Shown piece by piece: positions 55,716 through 63,998 of a stretch of DNA of 64,000 bases (the first letter of the stretch is position 1; the number at the start of each line of letters is the position of its first letter). The DNA comes from an uncultured Alcanivorax sp. (GTDB lineage: Bacteria; Pseudomonadota; Gammaproteobacteria; Pseudomonadales; Alcanivoracaceae), in contig NZ_CAMYIV010000011.1 in assembly GCF_947258575.1 (NCBI RefSeq), forward strand, positions 248,001 through 312,000, read 5' to 3'. The translations under genes were made by a program, and so were the position numbers. A model generated the notes under the pieces. That model ran no database searches. It was not told the origin of the DNA and saw only the letters and a list, made by a program, of their open reading frames with translations.

Positions 55716-56378
55716 GTGAACCCCACCCTGCAACCCGCCTGGCTCTTGCACCGCCGGCCCTTCCGTAACACCAGCCTGATCGTGGAACTGTTTGTGCCCG
55801 CGCTGGGGCGTGTGGGGGCGGTGGTGCGAGGTGGGCGCAAGGATCCGTTGCTGGCACCCTTTACCCCGCTGTGGATCGAACTGAAAAGCGCCGGCGAGCT
55901 TTACAGCTTTCGTGGCTGCGAACCTCGTGGCCAACGCCTGGCCTTGCAGGGCAAGCCTCTGTATTGCGGCTTTTACCTTAATGAGCTTCTGACTCGCCTG
56001 TTGCACCGGGACGACCCGCACCCGGGGCTCTGGCCTCTTTATGAACAGGCGCTCAATGCTTTGCAGGAAGGGCAGTGGCTTGATGTGGCTCTGCGGCAAT
56101 TCGAGTTGGGCCTGCTGGAGGAAATGGGCTACGGCATCGCACTGGGGTACGATATTCACGGCGAGGCATTGCGCCCTGACGGATACTACCTGCTGGACCC
56201 GCAGCAGGGCCTGTTGCCCGCACAAGAGGGGTATCAAGGCAACGATTTACTGGCCATCGTCAACGGTGACTGGCAACCGCCAGCCCGAAAAACCGCCCTC
56301 CACCTGTGCCGGGCTTTGCTGGCTCCGCACCTGGGGGACAAACCCTTGAAAAGCCGCGAGCTGTTTCGGGAGAAGTGA
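55716..56378 (+). CDS. recO: DNA repair protein RecO
   Basis: Protein of 220 residues, slightly short of the 230-240 typical of the family. The N-terminal OB fold shows AWLLHRRPFRNTSLIVELFVP, GRVGAVVRGGRKDP and LYSFRGCEPRG; the helical part has YLNELLTRLLHRDDPHPGLW and FELGLLEEMGYGIAL. It loads RecA onto SSB-coated DNA with RecR. The GTG at 55716 is preceded at 9 nt by AGGAG, which is the end of a 7-nt tandem repeat. Confidence 0.95.
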   Translation: MNPTLQPAWLLHRRPFRNTSLIVELFVPALGRVGAVVRGGRKDPLLAPFTPLWIELKSAGELYSFRGCEPRGQRLALQGKPLYCGFYLNELLTRLLHRDDPHPGLWPLYEQALNALQEGQWLDVALRQFELGLLEEMGYGIALGYDIHGEALRPDGYYLLDPQQGLLPAQEGYQGNDLLAIVNGDWQPPARKTALHLCRALLAPHLGDKPLKSRELFREK

Positions 56379-56482
56379 AAAGCAGAGTCTAGCTTTGAGC
56401 TACTAGCAACTAGCAACTAGAGAAAAAAAACATTGTGTGCCGATTCAGGCGGAGCTCCATCCTGAAAGCTAGAAGCTAGAAC
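56379..56482. repeat. AGCTAGA-word element, unexpanded copy
   Basis: GAGCTACTAGCAACTAGCAACTAG, then a TTCAGGCGGAGCTCCATCC-TGAA core, then AGCTAGAAGCTAG. The core is homologous to that upstream of recO and has cleaner TTCAGG/CCTGAA arms. Confidence 0.82.
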
Positions 56483-56527
56483 ATCGAATTGCCCGCTACG
56501 CAAAGAATCCGTTTTAAGGTGAGTATT

Positions 56528-57259
56528 ATGTCCAGAGTATTGCTCGGCGTTAACATCGATCACATCGCCACCCTGCGCCAGGCCCGTGGCACCCGCTATC
56601 CGGAGCCCGTGCAGGCGGCGCTGGTAGCGGAGCAGGCGGGGGCGGATGGGATTACTGTGCATCTGCGTGAGGACCGCCGCCATATCAATGACCGTGATGT
56701 GGAGTTGCTGGCGCAGACCCTGCAGACCCGCATGAACCTGGAGATGGCCGCCACCGAGGAAATGGTTGCCATTGCCTGTCGCATCAAGCCGCCCCATTGC
56801 TGTCTGGTGCCGGAAAAGCGAGAAGAGCTGACTACGGAAGGTGGTCTGGATGTGGTGGGTAACCAGGCATGGATTGCCCAGTGCTGCCAGCGCCTGGGGC
56901 AGGCGGGTATCGATGTGTCCCTGTTTATCGATGCGGATCCGGCGCAAATCCGTGCCGCCCGGGAATGTGGTGCGCCGACCATCGAAATTCATACCGGGCA
57001 TTACGCCGATGCCACGGACCCGGCCAGCGAGCAGCAGGAACTGGCAAAAATTCGTGATGGCGTCGCCTATGCGCTGGAGCAAGGTCTGGTGGTTAACGCC
57101 GGCCATGGCCTGCATTACCACAACACCTTGCCCATCGCCGCTATCCCGGGCATCAACGAACTGAACATCGGCCATAGCATCATCGCCCGGGCCGTGATGT
57201 CCGGGCTGGATGAAGCGGTGCGCACGATGCGGGGTCTGATTGACGGGATTAGCCGCTAG
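56528..57259 (+). CDS. pdxJ: Pyridoxine 5'-phosphate synthase
   Basis: TIM-barrel enzyme of 243 residues, the E. coli length. It begins [20 protein letters not shown] and has [29 protein letters not shown] and GHGLHYHNT with its conserved His residues, then the phosphate loop [13 protein letters not shown]. It condenses 1-deoxyxylulose 5-phosphate with 3-amino-2-oxopropyl phosphate to form pyridoxine 5'-phosphate. ATG 56528 is preferred over an upstream frame; AAGGTGAG precedes it. Confidence 0.97.
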   Translation: MSRVLLGVNIDHIATLRQARGTRYPEPVQAALVAEQAGADGITVHLREDRRHINDRDVELLAQTLQTRMNLEMAATEEMVAIACRIKPPHCCLVPEKREELTTEGGLDVVGNQAWIAQCCQRLGQAGIDVSLFIDADPAQIRAARECGAPTIEIHTGHYADATDPASEQQELAKIRDGVAYALEQGLVVNAGHGLHYHNTLPIAAIPGINELNIGHSIIARAVMSGLDEAVRTMRGLIDGISR

Positions 57260-57676
57260 CTCGAGCCACGCTCGTTGGATAACGAAAGGCCAAAAACTCC
57301 CAGGATCTCTGCATTTCTACGAAGCCGCTCGTGGGAGCTATTCTTGTCCCCCCGGGGGATCTGCGACATCCGAACCGAGCGTAGCGAGGCGACAGAGCTC
57401 AACCTCTATTTACCATTATTTCTGGAGAGACCTGTTCCGCTTTGGGATGCCGGATCACCTTTCGATGATTTCCGCGCAAGCGCGGTTTGCGACCCAAACT
57501 CCGTATTCGCTACGCTCAGCCTTCGGGCCGACCTACGGTCGTTACTCCCCCTACGCTACGTTCCTGCAGCGGCTTCGTAAAAGAATTAGGGATAACTGTC
57601 GCGGACAGGGTGCGGGCCGTCTGGCTCGGCCCCTCCCGCCTTGTAGCATGAAGCTTGTGGCTCGCAGCTGTTCTCT
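57260..57676. other. 417-nt repeat-bearing gap after pdxJ
   Basis: Contains an inverted copy of the GCGGCCCGAAGG-core repeat (57503-57570) and the associated CAGCGGCTTCGTAA tail also seen near 35390. Two overlapping open frames lack ribosome binding sites and homology and are not called. Confidence 0.65.
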
Positions 57677-58477
57677 TCACATCGGCAACACTTCTACCGT
57701 TCCCAGATACTGCAGCCGTCGCTGATCGGCTTTTTTGTTGCTGACCTTGTCATCAGAGCTGGAGGCTTCCAGGTAGTAGCGACCGGCCTGGGGCCAGGTG
57801 ATGGACAGCATGCCCTTGTCGTCGCTGGTCACGATCCAGTTGTCCTGGCTGTCGCGGTAGCGGGTGCCACCGGAGACCAGTTCCATCTCCACACCAGAGG
57901 CCGGTTCACCGTCCACCAGCAGGCGCCACTGTGCGGTCTCGCCGGCATAAAGGTCGTTGGGGTGAGTGAGCATTTCCAGTTCCATGCCCTTGCCGGTGGG
58001 CCGGATGGTCGTCGGCGCGCCCAGGGTGATCACGGTTTCCAGACGGTTGTGGACTTCGCTCAGTGTCACGTCACTGGCATTTTCCGGCAGCTGGGCTAAC
58101 AGTGTGCCGGCATCCATACCGCGGGCGCGTTTGCGCTCACCATCCACCTGGTACATCAGAAAATAACCGGGTTTGGCCACGGCGATGCGATAGCTGCCGG
58201 GCTTGTCCAGATTCACATCGAAGACACTTCGACGGTGGCCCTTGAGGAGATTTTCCACAGTGGCGGCCTTGCCATCAGGCCCGGTCACTTCCAGGTCGTC
58301 CAGCGGGTAGGGGCGCTCTACGCCGAAGATTTCGTTGGAAATGCTGGCATCCACGGTGACCCATTGCGGTTCGGAGACACTGGTGTGGCTGGGTAGCAAC
58401 CAGAGTTTGTGAGCCTGGACCGGCAAAGCGGTTGCCAGTAGCGACAGCATGCCGAGGCGTTTTAGCGTGATGTTCAT
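57677..58477 (-). CDS. DUF4198 periplasmic protein
   Basis: Protein of 266 residues with a signal peptide (MNITLKRLGMLSLLATALPVQA) followed by HKLWLLPSHTSVSEPQWVTVDASISNEIF, the DUF4198 opening with a likely metal-binding N-terminal His. Two Ig-like beta modules follow (PNDLYAGETAQWRLLVDGEPASGVEMEL). AAAGGA precedes ATG 58477, favouring it over an ATG 18 nt upstream. Family members occur beside TonB-dependent receptors and metal uptake genes. Last of three minus-strand genes. Confidence 0.85.
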   Translation of the reverse strand: MNITLKRLGMLSLLATALPVQAHKLWLLPSHTSVSEPQWVTVDASISNEIFGVERPYPLDDLEVTGPDGKAATVENLLKGHRRSVFDVNLDKPGSYRIAVAKPGYFLMYQVDGERKRARGMDAGTLLAQLPENASDVTLSEVHNRLETVITLGAPTTIRPTGKGMELEMLTHPNDLYAGETAQWRLLVDGEPASGVEMELVSGGTRYRDSQDNWIVTSDDKGMLSITWPQAGRYYLEASSSDDKVSNKKADQRRLQYLGTVEVLPM

Positions 58478-58506
58478 GGCGTTTTTCCTTTTCATGTTTA
58501 TTGGCT

Positions 58507-58995
58507 TCAGGGTTTTACGCTGAGCGTGACGGTGCCCAGCTCGCTGGTACCGTCAACCTGTCGTTGCTGGTGGTTTTTGGCCGGCCATTGGAAGGGCAGG
58601 TGCACCACTTCCCGGCCGCCGACTTCCCGGGAGGCTTCCACTACCAGTTGGTAGTCACCCGCGGCAAGATTCTGCAGGCTTTGCAGGTCGCTGAAATCCA
58701 TCGGGTGCTTGCCAGGGCTGCGGGTGGCGCCGGTGAGACCGTCATAAGGTTTTTGCTGGCTACGGCCGGTACGTCGCCACCACTGGCGAATATCCTTGAG
58801 CCACTTTTCCTGGTCGTCGTACCACAGGCCCAGGGGCACGATGGTGCTGCGGTCGGCGTTTTCCACCCAGAAGGCCACGTAGGGAGCGTGGTATTCCGCC
58901 ACCCGCAGCCGGGGGACTTCGACTTCTACCAGGAAGGTGTCGGCGCTGGCATAACTGGCCAGCAGGGAAAACAGTGCGAGGGGGAGTAAACGCAT
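58507..58995 (-). CDS. DUF2271 periplasmic protein
   Basis: Protein of 162 residues with a signal peptide (MRLLPLALFSLLASYASA). The mature part is TFLVEVEVPRLRVAEYHAPYVAFWVEN, with LGLWYDDQEKWLKDIRQWWRRTG and YDGLTGATRSPGKHPM, which are typical DUF2271. These genes recur in iron-regulated PepSY-DUF2271-DUF4198 clusters. The role is unknown; an interaction with flavin-transfer or ferric-reductase proteins is a guess. 12 nt after the PepSY gene. Confidence 0.85.
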   Translation of the reverse strand: MRLLPLALFSLLASYASADTFLVEVEVPRLRVAEYHAPYVAFWVENADRSTIVPLGLWYDDQEKWLKDIRQWWRRTGRSQQKPYDGLTGATRSPGKHPMDFSDLQSLQNLAAGDYQLVVEASREVGGREVVHLPFQWPAKNHQQRQVDGTSELGTVTLSVKP

Positions 58996-59007
58996 AGGAC
59001 TGTCCTT

Positions 59008-59616
59008 TTAATGCATGAAAACCACGATCAGCAGCCAGGGCAGCACCAGCCCGGCCAGTGTGACCGGCCAGGTGGCCGGCCGGCGTTTGGCGTGCAGCAT
59101 CATCAGTCCCAGGCCGGTGAGTGCGAACAGCAGGCTGGCCACGGCAAAGATGTCGATAAACCAGGACCAGGCGATGCCGGTGTGCCGCCCCTTGTGCAGG
59201 TCGTTGAAAAACGCGATCCAGCCTCGGTCGGTCTGCTCGGCCAGCACGGCACCATCATCAAGATCAATGGCCAGCCAGGCATCGCCGCCGGGCCGGGGCA
59301 GGGCCAGGTAGACTTCCCCGGCAGACCATTCGGCGGCCTTGTCGCCGACGCGGATCTGCATCTCCCGATCCAGCCAGTTGCGCACCGCAACGGGTAGGGC
59401 ACCCGCTTGGTGAAAGCCGAGCTCTTCCAGTAGAGGCGCGGGCAGGGAGGCTACCTGTTCCCGGATGGCCGGGTCGGCGCTGATGGCACTGGCATGGTTC
59501 AGCGTGATTCCGGTGATGCTGAACAGCAGCAGACTGATCAGGCACAGGGCCGAGGTAATCCAGTGCCACTGGTGGAGCTGTTTTAACCAGAAGGCTTTGC
59601 GTTTCTTGTTCACCAC
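59008..59616 (-). CDS. PepSY-associated TM-helix protein
   Basis: Protein of 202 residues. A first helix follows KQLHQWHWITSALCLISLLLFSITGITLNHA with the HxWxW-type motif of PepSY_TM proteins, then a periplasmic PepSY-like domain and two C-terminal helices (IDIFAVASLLFALTGLGLMMLHA, VTLAGLVLPWLLIVVF). Similar proteins accompany siderophore receptors and may reduce ferric siderophores. First gene of the minus-strand operon; a Fur-box-like site lies just upstream. Confidence 0.87.
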   Translation of the reverse strand: MVNKKRKAFWLKQLHQWHWITSALCLISLLLFSITGITLNHASAISADPAIREQVASLPAPLLEELGFHQAGALPVAVRNWLDREMQIRVGDKAAEWSAGEVYLALPRPGGDAWLAIDLDDGAVLAEQTDRGWIAFFNDLHKGRHTGIAWSWFIDIFAVASLLFALTGLGLMMLHAKRRPATWPVTLAGLVLPWLLIVVFMH

Positions 59617-59650
59617 GGAAAAGGGCTCGGCATATTTCGATGGCAGCGAT

Positions 59651-59672
59651 GTTAATGAGAATGGTTCTTTTT
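59651..59672. promoter_or_regulatory. Fur-box-like site upstream of the PepSY operon
   Basis: GTTAATGAGAATGGTTCTTT, 35-56 nt before the PepSY gene start on the minus strand, resembles overlapping Fur hexamers; the match is partial. Confidence 0.5.
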
Positions 59673-59750
59673 AAATAGTCGTGAGGGTGTAAAGAATGTA
59701 AGGGATATTGGCGGGCAGTGAATTAAGTTCAAATAACCCTGGATTTGTTA

Positions 59751-59769
59751 AATGATAATTTCTATCATT
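59751..59769. promoter_or_regulatory. Fur box upstream of the response regulator
   Basis: AATGATAATTTCTATCATT is a 19-nt palindrome with perfect 7-nt arms, the length and A/T-rich character of a Fur box. It ends 5 nt before the chosen ATG at 59775. Confidence 0.75.
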
Positions 59770-59774
59770 CGCGA

Positions 59775-60485
59775 ATGAATGCTGTTGCCCAAATTCCCTC
59801 CCGTTTGCTGGTCATCGAAGACGATGCTGTGCTCAGCGCGCATCTCCATGATTTCCTGTCTGAGCGCCGTTATCAGGTCACCCTCTGTATGGATGGCACG
59901 CTCGGCTTGGCGGCGGCGTCATCTGGAGACTTTGATCTGGTATTGCTGGATATTTTGCTACCCGGGATGAATGGCCTGGAGTTGCTGGGCCAGCTTCGCC
60001 ACAGGAGCCCGGTGCCGGTGATCGTGGTTTCTGCACTCGGTGATGAGCAGGCCAGGATTCAGGGCCTGATCGGCGGGGCGGATGACTACCTGCCCAAGCC
60101 GTTCAGTATGGCCGAACTGGCGGTGCGGGTAGAGGCAGTGCTGCGCCGGGTGAGCATGGAGCGACACCGGGCGGTGCCGTCGAATTCAGTGGGTGGGCTG
60201 GTTCTGGAAGAGGCGGCCGAGACCGCTTGTTATCGCCAGCGTGATCTGGGGCTGACCACCACGGAATTTCGTTTGCTGCAGGTCCTGCTGGAGCACCATG
60301 ACCAGGTTCTCAGCAAACCCTTTCTTTACCAGACTGTGTTATATCGGGGCTGTGGTCGCCATGACCGGAGTCTGGATCTGCATGTAAGCCACCTGCGTCG
60401 CAAGTTGCGTGATGCCGGCGTGCCCGAATCCTCTGTTCGCACCGTCTGGGGCCAGGGATACACCCTGATTACCGAGAACTTGTGA
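59775..60485 (+). CDS. OmpR-family response regulator (iron cluster)
   Basis: Regulator of 236 residues. The receiver domain begins RLLVIEDDAVLSAHLHDFL, with the phosphoacceptor Asp59 in LVLLDILLPGM and Lys in DDYLPKPFSMAEL. The C-terminal winged helix has TTTEFRLLQVLLEHHDQVLSK and SLDLHVSHLRRKLRDAG. It resembles PfeR/PirR-type regulators of siderophore receptors. An earlier start at 59745 would place the Fur palindrome inside the coding region, so 59775 is preferred. It overlaps the kinase gene by 4 bases. Confidence 0.92.
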   Translation: MNAVAQIPSRLLVIEDDAVLSAHLHDFLSERRYQVTLCMDGTLGLAAASSGDFDLVLLDILLPGMNGLELLGQLRHRSPVPVIVVSALGDEQARIQGLIGGADDYLPKPFSMAELAVRVEAVLRRVSMERHRAVPSNSVGGLVLEEAAETACYRQRDLGLTTTEFRLLQVLLEHHDQVLSKPFLYQTVLYRGCGRHDRSLDLHVSHLRRKLRDAGVPESSVRTVWGQGYTLITENL

Positions 60486-61825
60486 TGCTGCGCCGACATT
60501 CCCTGTTGTGGCGGCTGGCGTTGCTGTTGATGGTGACGGTGGTTTGCACCGTGACACTGAGCGACTGGCTTAACCGCACTCTCAGTAGCCGTGCCCTGTT
60601 ACTCAGCGATGAGGCGAAAAACGTCATGCGCGGTTATGCCGCCGACGCGGAGCAGGCCTGGCGAGTGAACGGTGCAGCGGGGGTGGAGCACTGGATCGCT
60701 GCCATGCGTGATCGTGAACCCGGTGACATCATGGTAGTCAGCCAGGATGACCAGTCACTCAGTGGCATTCCCCTGACAGAATCGGAACGGGCCGGCCTGC
60801 GATTTCAACGGGGTCTGGAGTGGCGCATGAGTTTTCGCTATCGCTCCATGCCCTATATCGGAGTGCCTTTCCCTGACAACGCGGAGCAGGGCAGCCTGGT
60901 GATGCAATTGCCACCCCGTTATATGCCCGGGCAGGACTGGCCACTATGGAAGTCCTTGCTGATGGTGGGTCTGCCGGCATTGGTGGCACTGATTCTCGGT
61001 CTGTTGCTGTTTTGGCGCCTGCGTGTGCCGCTGCGAGAATTGCAGCACCAAGTGCTGCAATTCAAGGATGATCCGCAGGCCCGGGTCCAGCCGTCGCTGA
61101 GCAACCGTCGTGATGAATTTGGCGATGTGGCGCGCAGTTTCAATCACATGGCCGAGCAGGTGTCGGCCATGCTGGCCACCCAGCGTCAGCTTCTCAACGA
61201 TATGTCCCATGAGTTACGCACGCCACTCAGTCGTCTGGCGGTGGCATTGGAGGGTGATCTGGATGAAGCGAGGCTACGACAGCGGGTGGCACGTGAGCTG
61301 GTCCAGATGCGTACCCTGGTCAACGATACGCTTACCCTGGGTTGGCAGGATACGGAATCCGTTGACGGTGGGCAGGAGCCGATCCCGTTGCAGGCTCTAT
61401 GGGATGTGGTAAGCGACAACGCCGCCTTCGAAAGTGGCTGGCTCCAGTCACGCTTTCCCTGCGACCTTCCTGCCGATGCGCAGGTCCGTGGCAATCTCAA
61501 TGCGCTGGCTCAGGTGCTGGAAAATCTGGTGCGCAATGCGGTGCGCTATTCTCCGGCGCAGGGGCGGATTTCCCTGTCGGGGACCCGAGAGGGGGAGTGG
61601 TGGCATCTGTGGGTCACTGATCAGGGACCCGGTGTGCCTGCGGATCGGCTGGAGGACATCTTCGCACCTTTCGTCCGTCTGGATAGTGCCCGGGCCGGCA
61701 ACAGTGGTTTCGGGTTGGGGTTGAGCATTGCCCGCCGTTCCGTGCAGCGGCTTGGCGGCCAGTTGTGGGCAGAAAATACCGTCCCCGGCCTGCGGGTCCA
61801 CCTGCGATTGCCGGCCGCTGTATAG
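60482..61825 (+). CDS. Sensor histidine kinase (iron cluster)
   Basis: Membrane kinase of 447 residues with a helix near residues 10-28, a periplasmic sensor domain of about 130 residues and a second helix (LLMVGLPALVALILGLLLFW). HAMP, HisKA with phospho-acceptor His243 (NDMSHELRTPLSRL) and HATPase motifs (LENLVRNAVRYSP, DQGPGVP, GFGLGLSIA) follow. Together with the upstream regulator it probably senses a ferric siderophore and induces the receptor gene downstream, as PfeS and PirS do in Pseudomonas. Confidence 0.93.
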   Translation: MMLRRHSLLWRLALLLMVTVVCTVTLSDWLNRTLSSRALLLSDEAKNVMRGYAADAEQAWRVNGAAGVEHWIAAMRDREPGDIMVVSQDDQSLSGIPLTESERAGLRFQRGLEWRMSFRYRSMPYIGVPFPDNAEQGSLVMQLPPRYMPGQDWPLWKSLLMVGLPALVALILGLLLFWRLRVPLRELQHQVLQFKDDPQARVQPSLSNRRDEFGDVARSFNHMAEQVSAMLATQRQLLNDMSHELRTPLSRLAVALEGDLDEARLRQRVARELVQMRTLVNDTLTLGWQDTESVDGGQEPIPLQALWDVVSDNAAFESGWLQSRFPCDLPADAQVRGNLNALAQVLENLVRNAVRYSPAQGRISLSGTREGEWWHLWVTDQGPGVPADRLEDIFAPFVRLDSARAGNSGFGLGLSIARRSVQRLGGQLWAENTVPGLRVHLRLPAAV

Positions 61826-61851
61826 TTTGTAAATCTGCTTTATCTGCAAAT

Positions 61852-61870
61852 AAGAATCAATATCATTCTT
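61852..61870. promoter_or_regulatory. Fur-box-like site upstream of the TonB receptor
   Basis: AAGAATCAATATCATTCTT has perfect 6-nt outer arms and 19-nt length, 130 nt before the receptor start. A long leader follows. Confidence 0.65.
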
Positions 61871-62000
61871 TCCCGTGAAGCATGTCCCTACATGCCCTGT
61901 GCGGCCCTATGGCCGCGTTTCGGGGGATCAGTCTCTGTCTGACAGTCAGGGGGTGTCTGGGCCCCGACCGTATGTCGAGATAATTGAGGAGAGAAGGAAG

Positions 62001-63953
62001 ATGGTAATGCGTTTGGGGAACCTGGGGTTGGTGCTGGTAGCGACCAGCGGTATTGCCTGGGCTGAGCAGGAAAGCCACGAACTGGGTCAGATTTCGGTGA
62101 CTGCCGGGGGGTATGCCCAGCAGGTGGAAGATGCGCCGGCTTCCATCAGTGTGATCAACCGGGAGCAGATCGAGCAACGCTATTACAAGGATGCCACCGA
62201 TGCTCTGCGGGATATCCCCGGGGTGATCGTGACCGGTGGCGGTTCCGGCGATCGCGGCACGGATATTGTCATGCGTGGTATGCCTTCGTCATACACCCTT
62301 ATCCTCGTCGACGACAAACGCGTCTCCACCCGCGAAACCCGCCCCAACGGCAGCGCCGGTTTCGAGCAGGACTGGTTACCGCCCTTGCAAGGCATCGAGC
62401 GAATTGAAGTGGTGCGCGGGCCCATGTCCACCCTGTACGGCTCCGATGCTCTTGGTGGCGTCGTTAACATCATCACCCGTAAAGTGGCTGACGAGTGGGG
62501 TGGCTCGGTCCAGCTGGATACCATCATCCAGGATGATTCCCGATCAGGAGATATCAAGCAGGGTAATTTCAGCCTCAACGGCCCCCTCAAGGAAGGGCTG
62601 GTGGGGTTGCAACTCTATGGTCGCTTTCAGGACCGGGAAGAGGATTTGTTTGAAAACGGTTTTGAAGAAAAATCCCTGAAGAACCTGACTGCCAAGGTAT
62701 CGGTGACGCCCAGCGAGGATCATGACCTTGTGCTGGAGGCCAGTCAGGTGGATCAGCGTCGTCGTTCGCTGGTCGGTTACAGCGCTCAGGCCACCGGCTG
62801 TCGTGGTGGCTGTACGGATTCCGATAATCGCAGCAGCCGCGAAGCGTTCTCGCTGAGCCATACCGGGCGCTGGGCGATCGGTACCTCCGACACCTACGTG
62901 CAACGGGAAAGAGCGGAAAACGAAAACCGCGAGATGGTGATTACCAACACCACAGCGAAATCGTCACTGGTAATGCCGCTGGGTAATCATAGGGTCACCA
63001 TGGGGGCGGACTTTATTGAGGAAGCGCTCTCGGACAAGACGTCCAACCGGATTTCCGACCTAACCCGTATCGATACCGCAAAATATGCACTGTTCGCAGA
63101 AGACGAATGGATGCTGACTGATACCTTCTCTCTCACCGCCGGGGCGCGGATGGATGACGATGACAATTTTGGTAGTCACTTCAGCCCCCGACTTTATGGC
63201 GTGTGGGGCTTCAGCCCTCGCTGGACCCTGAAAGGGGGTGTCTCCACCGGTTTTCGTTCTCCCTCGCTGCGGGAAATTACCCCGGACTGGGGACAGGTGA
63301 GTCGTGGTGGCAATATCTATGGCAACCCGGATCTGGAACCGGAAACGTCGGTAAACAAGGAGCTGGGGCTTTACTTCAATGCCGGACGTAGCCTGATGGC
63401 GAACGTCACCGTTTTCCATAATGATTTTGAAGACAAGATAACCCGCATTGCCTGCCCGGTTGCTATTTGTACTGACGGTGCCAACCAGTTCGGCTCTGAC
63501 CCCACCTACCGAGTCAATGTGGACGAAGCGGTAACCCGGGGGGTGGAAGCTGCCCTGTCGACTACGCTGTATCGAGTGCTGACACTGAACCTCAGCTATA
63601 CCTATACGGATTCCGAGCAGAAATCCGGCGAATACAAGGGAGAACCGCTGAATCAGTTGCCGGAACATCTGGCCAGTCTGCAAGCCAACTGGCAGGCCAC
63701 AGATACCGTATCGCCTTGGGCGACTGTGCGCTACCGCGGGGAAGAGAGTCAGCCGACTACCGGGCCTTCCAGCAGTGCCATTATCGCGCCGTCAAATACG
63801 CTGATCGATGCGGGGGTGGGGTTCCGGTTGTCGCCGCAGGCAAAGCTGAACACTGGCATCTATAACCTGACGGACAAGGAAATCCTGATGGATGAGTATG
63901 GTTATGTGGAAGATGGCCGGCGTTACTGGTTGGGGGTAACCGTGAATTTCTGA
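62001..63953 (+). CDS. TonB-dependent catecholate-type siderophore receptor
   Basis: Outer-membrane receptor of 650 residues. A signal peptide (MVMRLGNLGLVLVATSGIAWA) is followed by a TonB-box-like stretch (GQISVTAGG), the plug domain (EDAPASISVINREQIE, LRDIPGVIV, VDDKRVSTRETRPNGS, IERIEVVRGPMSTLYGSDALGGVVNIIT) and a 22-strand barrel ending YWLGVTVNF with the terminal Phe. The plug resembles the PirA/PfeA/CirA/FepA group. A small extracellular loop has GCRGGCTDSD, likely disulfide-linked. GAGAGAAGGAAG precedes ATG 62001; the longer upstream frame covers the leader. Confidence 0.94.
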   Translation: MVMRLGNLGLVLVATSGIAWAEQESHELGQISVTAGGYAQQVEDAPASISVINREQIEQRYYKDATDALRDIPGVIVTGGGSGDRGTDIVMRGMPSSYTLILVDDKRVSTRETRPNGSAGFEQDWLPPLQGIERIEVVRGPMSTLYGSDALGGVVNIITRKVADEWGGSVQLDTIIQDDSRSGDIKQGNFSLNGPLKEGLVGLQLYGRFQDREEDLFENGFEEKSLKNLTAKVSVTPSEDHDLVLEASQVDQRRRSLVGYSAQATGCRGGCTDSDNRSSREAFSLSHTGRWAIGTSDTYVQRERAENENREMVITNTTAKSSLVMPLGNHRVTMGADFIEEALSDKTSNRISDLTRIDTAKYALFAEDEWMLTDTFSLTAGARMDDDDNFGSHFSPRLYGVWGFSPRWTLKGGVSTGFRSPSLREITPDWGQVSRGGNIYGNPDLEPETSVNKELGLYFNAGRSLMANVTVFHNDFEDKITRIACPVAICTDGANQFGSDPTYRVNVDEAVTRGVEAALSTTLYRVLTLNLSYTYTDSEQKSGEYKGEPLNQLPEHLASLQANWQATDTVSPWATVRYRGEESQPTTGPSSSAIIAPSNTLIDAGVGFRLSPQAKLNTGIYNLTDKEILMDEYGYVEDGRRYWLGVTVNF

Positions 63954-63970
63954 TGGTTTTTGAAACAAAA

Positions 63971-63998
63971 AAACGCCGGCTAATGCCGGCGTTTTTTT
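63971..63998 (+). terminator. Intrinsic terminator after the TonB receptor
   Basis: AAACGCCGGC-TAAT-GCCGGCGTTT hairpin followed by a T run. Confidence 0.9.

Noticed and set aside
57240-57725. Open frame in the gap after pdxJ
   Set aside because: Made largely of repeat sequence, overlaps pdxJ and the DUF4198 gene end, and has no ribosome binding site.
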